A stretch of DNA of 46,778 bases. Source: Anaerolinea sp. (GTDB lineage: Bacteria > Chloroflexota > Anaerolineae > Aggregatilineales > UBA2796). Position 1 is the first letter of the stretch; each line of letters opens with the position of its first letter. Positions 41,880 to 46,778 of the stretch are shown here, in pieces. The translations under genes and the position numbers were made by a program. Location of the stretch: positions 1 through 46,778 of the forward strand of contig JACSRJ010000221.1 of the NCBI GenBank assembly GCA_014879835.1. The letters run 5' to 3'. The notes beneath the pieces are model-generated. The model saw nothing but the letters and a program-made list of their open reading frames with translations, had not been told where the DNA came from and ran no database searches.

Positions 41880-41888
41880 TGTTACAAT
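41880..41888 (+). promoter_or_regulatory. Extended -10 promoter (TGTTACAAT) of the SH3/glycosidase-like gene
   Basis: TG-T-TACAAT at 41880-41888 lies 32 bases before the ATG at 41921. No good -35 is found, as expected for extended -10 promoters. A small hairpin (TTCCCCC / GGGGGAA, 41888-41907) lies just downstream, before the AAGGA ribosome site. Confidence 0.5.
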
Positions 41889-41920
41889 TCCCCCAAATAA
41901 GGGGGAAGGACAAGGCGCAC

Positions 41921-44068
41921 ATGGCGATCAAAGAATACCGCTGTATCACCGGGGTTTTGAACATTCGCTCCGAACCACGCAACAGCGATCAGTTTAAGAC
42001 GGGTGAAACCCTTAAGCGGGGTGAGCGTATCCGGGTGGATGACGCCACCCTCACGGAGTCGGAGGGGTTTTTGTGGGCAAAACACAGCCGGGGGTGGTCG
42101 GCGGTAGCCTCCCTTGATGGGCGTTTTACCTTTCTCACTGACGCCCTTGCACCCCGTGCGCCCTTATGGGGCATTAACATTGACCCCAACAACCCCAGAG
42201 CCAATCCCCCCGCCCAATCACTGACCAGCGTCGGGTGGGTACGTTTTGTGATGCACGTGGACAGCCGACGCCAAACCCTTGATCAAGCCTTCGCTTTTTA
42301 TGACCCCTATATTCAAGGTTATGCCCGAAGTGGGATCAAAATCCTGTTGATTTTGCTCCATGATACCTATGTCGGCAACCACCCTTGGATCGGCGGTGGG
42401 GATTGGGGGGTGTATGCTCGCGGGTTTGGAGAGCGTGCCGGGCTGATTGCGCGCCATTATCGGGGCATGGTAAGCGCCTATCAGATCGGAAATGAGAATG
42501 ATGTGAGTGGCGCGGAGACCTCACTGCCCATCACCCCCCAGAACTACGCCATGATCCTGATGGAATCGGTACGCAACATTCGCCTCAGTGATCCCGCAGC
42601 GCTGGTGGTTACGGGTGGGTTGGCCTCACCCCTTAACAATGCGCTCAATTATTTGCGGGACATCAAAACCGCCTGCGGCAATGTACTGCCCGCTGATGGA
42701 ATCGGGATTCACCCCTACGGACAGACTCCCCCCGATTCCGAGTCGATCCCTTTTCCGGGGTGGTCACAAGGCTCACTCGATACCTACCTCACCCGATTCT
42801 CCGAAGCCTTTCCGGGGATTCCCTTATGGATTTCTGAGATCGGGGTTCCCCGTGTGGACGTGGAAAACCGCGCCTTTTGGCCCCGCATCGCCGCCTACAT
42901 GGACAAAGTGGTGGATTTTGTACGCCTTAATTATCCTCATGCGGTTGCAGCTATCACGTGGTTTGCATGGAGCGATCCGATGGATCGAGCGGGCATCGTA
43001 AACGCCGATCAGCAGCCTAAAGGATCGATCTACACTTCGTATTTTAAGAATACGCACATGGCCATGCCCCTTCACTATAACCCCTTTCCTACCCCCCATG
43101 ATGGGCAAATCGCTATCACCCACACCGGGGGCACCAGCATCACCGATTCGGGGATCGACACCCTCGCCCAGCGAATCGCCCTCACTGCGCCCAACGTGAC
43201 CAGTTTTGTGCTGAAGAGCAGCAAAGGGGTGAACTTTCTGGTGGGCAGAGCCGGCGCGCCCGGCGTGGGCAGTGCCGCTGATCTGAGCCTCTGGGCAAAC
43301 GCGCTGTCCCGTTATCGGATACGTCTTCAGGTTTGGCATGAACTGGTCGGCACTGATCTCAACCGAGAGATCACCCTGCTCACCCAGATCAGCCGGGCCA
43401 ATGGGGTGCAGTCGATCATCCTTGATCTGGTACCGGGCACACTGGTCCTCAGAGACAGCGCTGCAATCCGCAACTTCATGACAGCGCTGCGCCGTGCCCT
43501 GCCCGGCGGATACCCGCTTGGGGCCAGTTTTGATGGACGTCCTGATCAGTTTGGCGCGGTCAATTTACCTGAGTGGTTCCCGTTTGTGGAGAGCTGGCAC
43601 CCTCGAATCAATTTCACCGCCCTCAACGCCGATCCGATCCAAATGCTGCGCGCCCTTTATGGGGCCATGCGGCAGCTGCGAAAACCGATCTTACCCTTAC
43701 TTCAGGTAGGGGTGGGTGCGGTCACGCGGGGGGCGGTGCGTTTTGCAACGGATGGCAATGGCTCGGCTGGGGTCGGATTCCTCAATGCGGTCTCCCCCGG
43801 TGATCTGTCCGTGGTTCGGGCTGCGTCCCTGCCTTGGTTGGCGGGGTACATTCCCCGGCGGGTGCAGGGAACACTCAAGGTCGCTGCCTCTACCCTGCGG
43901 GTGCGGGCCCTTCCCCTGCCTGATGCAGAAGTGCTTGAAAGCCTTAAGGCCGGGGATCGGGTGGAGGTGCTTGAAACGCGCTCTATCCCCCCCCTCGAAT
44001 GGGTACGCCATGCGAAAGGATGGTCGGCAGCACGCAGTACAGCCACTGGCGAGGTGTTTCTGGTGTGA
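41921..44068 (+). CDS. SH3-domain glycosidase-like protein with paralogous barrel
   Basis: A 715-residue protein without signal peptide. Residues about 5-80 are an SH3b-like domain (LNIRSEPRNSDQFKTGETL...GWSAV). Residues about 85-370 form a clan A glycosidase-like barrel with N191-E192 (QIGNENDVS) as acid/base and E306 (WISEIGVPR) as nucleophile. Residues about 385-615 form a second barrel that resembles the N-terminal barrel of the M23 protein at 9824: PTPHDGQIAITHTGGTSI against PTPYDGKVAVWYVHGQTV. The acidic DVEP there is DLVP here (D502-L-V504-P), so the second barrel probably lost activity. The last 70 residues are a second SH3b-like domain (LRVRALPLPDAEVLESLKAG). The in-frame region upstream to 41630 is antisense to the HAD gene, so the ATG at 41921 is preferred. 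Confidence 0.8.
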   Translation: MAIKEYRCITGVLNIRSEPRNSDQFKTGETLKRGERIRVDDATLTESEGFLWAKHSRGWSAVASLDGRFTFLTDALAPRAPLWGINIDPNNPRANPPAQSLTSVGWVRFVMHVDSRRQTLDQAFAFYDPYIQGYARSGIKILLILLHDTYVGNHPWIGGGDWGVYARGFGERAGLIARHYRGMVSAYQIGNENDVSGAETSLPITPQNYAMILMESVRNIRLSDPAALVVTGGLASPLNNALNYLRDIKTACGNVLPADGIGIHPYGQTPPDSESIPFPGWSQGSLDTYLTRFSEAFPGIPLWISEIGVPRVDVENRAFWPRIAAYMDKVVDFVRLNYPHAVAAITWFAWSDPMDRAGIVNADQQPKGSIYTSYFKNTHMAMPLHYNPFPTPHDGQIAITHTGGTSITDSGIDTLAQRIALTAPNVTSFVLKSSKGVNFLVGRAGAPGVGSAADLSLWANALSRYRIRLQVWHELVGTDLNREITLLTQISRANGVQSIILDLVPGTLVLRDSAAIRNFMTALRRALPGGYPLGASFDGRPDQFGAVNLPEWFPFVESWHPRINFTALNADPIQMLRALYGAMRQLRKPILPLLQVGVGAVTRGAVRFATDGNGSAGVGFLNAVSPGDLSVVRAASLPWLAGYIPRRVQGTLKVAASTLRVRALPLPDAEVLESLKAGDRVEVLETRSIPPLEWVRHAKGWSAARSTATGEVFLV

Positions 44069-44076
44069 AATAAGGC

Positions 44077-44111
44077 TGAGGGCTAGAACCCTTTGCCCTC
44101 ACCCTTTCCTT
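44077..44111 (+). terminator. Possible terminator after the SH3/glycosidase-like gene
   Basis: A 7-bp stem (44077-44083 with 44095-44101) with an 11-base loop, followed by CCCTTTCCTTT. The tract is pyrimidine-rich instead of pure T, so strength is uncertain. Confidence 0.4.
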
Positions 44112-44139
44112 TATAATTGTCCCGTTTGCCCTAATTCCG

Positions 44140-44148
44140 TGCTAGAAT
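44140..44148 (+). promoter_or_regulatory. Extended -10 promoter (TGCTAGAAT) of the PLP-receiver operon
   Basis: TG-C-TAGAAT lies 40 bases ahead of the TTG start. -35 candidates are at poor spacing, which is compatible with an extended -10 promoter. Confidence 0.5.
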
Positions 44149-44187
44149 ATTCGCCCAAGATTTAGGGATGAGGTTCAAAATACAGCT

Positions 44188-45843
44188 TTGAGCGCGGTTC
44201 ACCTTCAGCGAAAAGACATTGTCCTCGTATGTGTCCACTGTGGCGCTGAACTTCCCTATGAGCGTCCCCTTGCCGCCTGCCCCCACTGCGGTGAAAGCGT
44301 CTTGAAGGCTCGTTATGATCTTGACACCCTCAGACGTTCTGGTTGGATCGACAAGATCCGCTTGCGGGAGCGAGGATTGTGGCGATACCACGAGCTTTTG
44401 CCCCTCTTTGACACTGAGAACATTGTAAGCATGGGTGAAGGTGGTACCCCCCTTATCCACGCCCGGAATTTGGGCAACATGCTTGGGTTGAAGTACCTCT
44501 ACATCAAAGATGAACGGCAGGGGCCCACTGCCTCCTTTAAGGATCGGCAGGCCTCCGTGGCTATCTCGGTCATGCGTGAGCAGGGCATTCGAGAGGCCGT
44601 GGTGGCCTCCACCGGGAATGTCGCCATTTCCTACTCCGCCTTTGCGGCCCGGGCCAATATCAAAATCTGGGCATTCCTGACCAGCATGGTTCCCGGCGAA
44701 AAAATGCGAGAGGTAGCCATCTATGGCGGTGAGGTGATCAAGGTCACCGGAACCTATGATCAGACCAAGGTTGTGGCCAACAGCTTCGCCAAAAGCAAGG
44801 ATTTATATGTGGATCGGGGGATCAAATCCATTGCTGCGGTGGAGAGCATGAAAACGATGGCCTTTGAGATCGCAGAGCAGCTAAACTGGCGCGCCCCAGA
44901 TTGGTTTATTCAGGCAGTGAGCGGGGGGATGGGCCCGATTGGGGTGGCCAAAGGTTTTGAGGAACTCAAGATCATGGGGCTGATCGACAAAATCCCGGCC
45001 TTGGGGGTGATTCAATCCTCTGGGTGCGCGCCAATGGTTCATGCCTTTAAGCAGGGGCGGCGTGTGGCCACCCCCGTTGAGGAACCGCAGACGGTGATCG
45101 CTACCCTTTCGACCGGTGATCCCGGCCGGGGTTACGAACTGCTCTTTGATCTGCTCACCCAAAACGGGGGCACAATGGAAGACGCCACCGACGAGGAAGC
45201 ATTTAACACCACCAAACTTCTGGCGCGCACCGAAGGGCTTTCGGTGGAGCCTGCCACCGCAGTGGCCTTTGCGGGTCTGATCAAACTGGCGCGGCGGGGG
45301 ATCATCAAACCCAACGAGATGGTGGTGATCAACTGCTCTGGGCATACTTTCCCAGTGGAAAAGCAGATTCTGGGCGATCAATACGCCCATCAGGTCGATG
45401 TGAGTGCCCAAACCGGACGGGTTTCGCTGCCCACCGAAGGACTTCTCTCCGCCCTTCAGCGGATGGAGTCACAGGTGCGTAAAGTGGTGGTGATTGAGGA
45501 TAACCCCGATGCAGGTAGGTTGATTGAACGTATCCTCCGGGCGCAGGGCAACCTTGAGGTGCATGTGGCTAATGGCGGTGCGGAAGGAGTGCTGCTGGTC
45601 GAACGGATCAAGCCGGATGTAGTCATCACCGACTTGATGATGCCTGATATCGATGGGTTCCGGGTGATCAATGCAATCAAATCCGATCCGCGCACGGCGG
45701 ATATTCCGATCATCGTTCTGACCGCCAAAGAACTCACCGTTCAGGAAAGGGAATGGTTGAGTGGGCAAATCGAAAGCCTGCTCCAGAAGGGTTCATTTAT
45801 GGACGAGGAGCTTCTCAAGAGCATCATCGATGCGATCCATTAG
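44188..45843 (+). CDS. Threonine-synthase-like PLP enzyme fused to a CheY-like receiver
   Basis: A 551-residue fusion. Residues 1-40 hold a zinc-ribbon-type Cys4 (C15, C18, C31, C34) as in bacterial/archaeal threonine synthases. Residues 60-415 form a fold-type II PLP domain with K118 (ASFKDRQA) for the Schiff base, ASTGNVAISYSAFAARA and the phosphate loop VSGGMGPIGVAKGFEEL. Threonine synthase converts O-phosphohomoserine to threonine plus phosphate. Residues 432-551 form a full receiver: E437/D438, phospho-acceptor D482 (VITDLMMPD), T512 and K534. No DNA-binding output exists. The start is a TTG at 44188; no in-frame ATG is nearby, and the ribosome site is weak. The next gene, a receiver-kinase, begins 12 bases later. 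The likely role is phosphorylation-tuned PLP chemistry; the specific reaction is not certain. Confidence 0.88.
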   Translation: MSAVHLQRKDIVLVCVHCGAELPYERPLAACPHCGESVLKARYDLDTLRRSGWIDKIRLRERGLWRYHELLPLFDTENIVSMGEGGTPLIHARNLGNMLGLKYLYIKDERQGPTASFKDRQASVAISVMREQGIREAVVASTGNVAISYSAFAARANIKIWAFLTSMVPGEKMREVAIYGGEVIKVTGTYDQTKVVANSFAKSKDLYVDRGIKSIAAVESMKTMAFEIAEQLNWRAPDWFIQAVSGGMGPIGVAKGFEELKIMGLIDKIPALGVIQSSGCAPMVHAFKQGRRVATPVEEPQTVIATLSTGDPGRGYELLFDLLTQNGGTMEDATDEEAFNTTKLLARTEGLSVEPATAVAFAGLIKLARRGIIKPNEMVVINCSGHTFPVEKQILGDQYAHQVDVSAQTGRVSLPTEGLLSALQRMESQVRKVVVIEDNPDAGRLIERILRAQGNLEVHVANGGAEGVLLVERIKPDVVITDLMMPDIDGFRVINAIKSDPRTADIPIIVLTAKELTVQEREWLSGQIESLLQKGSFMDEELLKSIIDAIH

Positions 45844-45855
45844 GCGAGGGGGGGC

Positions 45856-46778
45856 ATGAGCGGAAAAACAATCCTCTATATTGAAGATGATCCCGGCAGC
45901 CAAGTGCTGGTGCAGCGTACATTGAGTTTTGCTGGGTACAAAGTGATCATTGCGGGTAAGGGTATTGAAGGCATTGACACAGCCTTCAAATCCCCCCCTG
46001 ACTTGATCCTGATGGATATCAACCTCCCCGATATGTCTGGCCGGGAAGTGACCACCCGCTTACGCAGCGATTCGCGCTTTGACAAACTGCCCATTGTGGC
46101 CGTCACCGCGCAGAGTCAGGCGGGGGAGCGCGAAAAGGCAATTGCAGCGGGGCTGACGGGTTATATCACCAAGCCCATTGACATTGATCGCCTGCCCGAA
46201 CAGATCGAAAAGTTCCTTACCGGCCAGCGCGAAGCGATCTCCCTTGAGGCCCAAGTTGAAGCTGCACGCGCCTACAGCCAAGAACTGGTCACCCGGCTTG
46301 AAGGTAAGATACGCGAGCTGGAACAAAGCAATGCCGACTTGCGCCGCGTGGATAAGATCAAGGAAGATTTTATCCAGTTGACCGCGCATGAACTGCGCAC
46401 CCCCATGACCCTTGTTTTTGGTTACAGTCGCCTGCTTCAGGAATCGCCCATCGTGCGCCGCATGAAGGACGAAAGCCCAGAGATCAAATCGTTCATTGAC
46501 GGACTGGTGGACTCCATTGAGCGTATGTCGTCAGTGATCAACGAGATTGTGACCATCTCGCGCATCGCCAGCGGACGGGTCGAACTGAGTGTGAACCCGG
46601 TCAATCCGGCGCGGATGATCGAGAAGGTCCTCGCCCAGTACCAGCAGACCACCCGCAACCGTAACCAGACTTTAAACATGGATGCGCGTCAGTTCCCTCA
46701 CATGATTCAAGCTGATGCCGAACTGCTTGAACTGGCATTGGGTAACTTGATCAGCAACGCGATCAAATACACCCCTGA
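45856..46778 (+). CDS. Receiver-histidine kinase (partial, runs off window)
   Basis: A partial gene, 307 residues visible. Residues 1-120 are a CheY-like receiver with E10/D11/D12, phospho-acceptor D54 (LILMDINLPD), T84 and K106. A coiled coil (about 125-165) links to a HisKA helix with H178 (LTAHELRTPMTLVFGYSRLL). A HATPase_c domain then begins, with LGNLISNAIKYTP (N box) at the edge. The window ends before the G boxes. There is no membrane helix, so it is a soluble receiver-kinase of a phosphorelay type. Its ATG is 12 bases after the PLP-receiver stop, with a purine-rich GAGGGGGGG tract as ribosome site. It may phosphorylate the receiver of the PLP fusion or act in a shared relay. Confidence 0.92.
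   Translation, partial: MSGKTILYIEDDPGSQVLVQRTLSFAGYKVIIAGKGIEGIDTAFKSPPDLILMDINLPDMSGREVTTRLRSDSRFDKLPIVAVTAQSQAGEREKAIAAGLTGYITKPIDIDRLPEQIEKFLTGQREAISLEAQVEAARAYSQELVTRLEGKIRELEQSNADLRRVDKIKEDFIQLTAHELRTPMTLVFGYSRLLQESPIVRRMKDESPEIKSFIDGLVDSIERMSSVINEIVTISRIASGRVELSVNPVNPARMIEKVLAQYQQTTRNRNQTLNMDARQFPHMIQADAELLELALGNLISNAIKYTP

Noticed and set aside
41630-41920. 97-residue N-terminal extension of the SH3/glycosidase-like protein
   Set aside because: It is antisense to the tandem HAD gene and lies before the extended -10 promoter. The ATG at 41921 fits an SH3 domain start.

Overview
The window looks like chromosomal DNA of an uncultured or little-studied member of the Chloroflexota (Anaerolineae-like). 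This is inferred from the gene repertoire, not from a marker gene: a CofD-like YvcK protein, VIT/VWA and PPC-repeat secreted proteins, an SPFH protein with a SHOCT tail, a DUF3536-type GH57 enzyme, GAF-rich soluble histidine kinases, and GC-rich hairpin repeats with many runs of C or G. No rRNA, tRNA, CRISPR array, transposase, integrase or phage structural gene was seen. Genes are densely packed on both strands in runs of one to three.

Layout. 1-5.7 kb: a WaaE-like GT2 glycosyltransferase; a minus-strand pair (coiled-coil protein and SPFH protein) ending in a clear intrinsic terminator; a Nudix hydrolase followed by a secreted DUF5060-type glycoside hydrolase. 5.7-9.6 kb: a 1024-residue PAS/GAF histidine kinase translationally coupled to an unknown protein. 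9.8-15.9 kb: an M23 peptidase with a glycosidase-like N-terminus, PyrD, a HEAT-repeat protein, Ddl and a GNAT. 16-22.7 kb: a secreted VIT/VWA protein, an SGNH-like protein with an SH3 domain, a GH57 enzyme and a queuosine-precursor transporter. Two GC-rich repeat clusters in opposite orientation bracket the SGNH and GH57 genes. 22.7-28.1 kb: a DegT-family aminotransferase, and a minus-strand run of an unknown protein, a membrane-anchored YvcK and a GT39 glycosyltransferase. 28.2-37.6 kb: a GNAT, a protein with a C-terminal J domain, and a giant secreted protein of about 2540 residues made of roughly 22 PPC-like beta-sandwich repeats. 37.7-41.9 kb: a GCS2-like carboxylate-amine ligase, a tandem GNAT and a tandem HAD protein. 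41.9-46.8 kb: a leaderless SH3/glycosidase-like protein, then a threonine-synthase-like PLP enzyme fused to an intact CheY-like receiver, followed 12 bases later by a receiver-histidine kinase cut off by the window edge.

How the genes fit together. Envelope and cell-wall functions dominate: Ddl, M23, GT2, GT39, YvcK, SH3-domain proteins, and secreted VIT/VWA and PPC proteins. Signalling proteins are large, soluble and rich in GAF or receiver domains. The most unusual locus is the PLP enzyme-receiver fusion beside its own receiver-kinase. It suggests a two-component system whose output is a metabolic enzyme instead of a DNA-binding protein. A second point of interest is a glycosidase-like TIM-barrel module shared by two proteins in the window, one of which has lost its putative catalytic acid.
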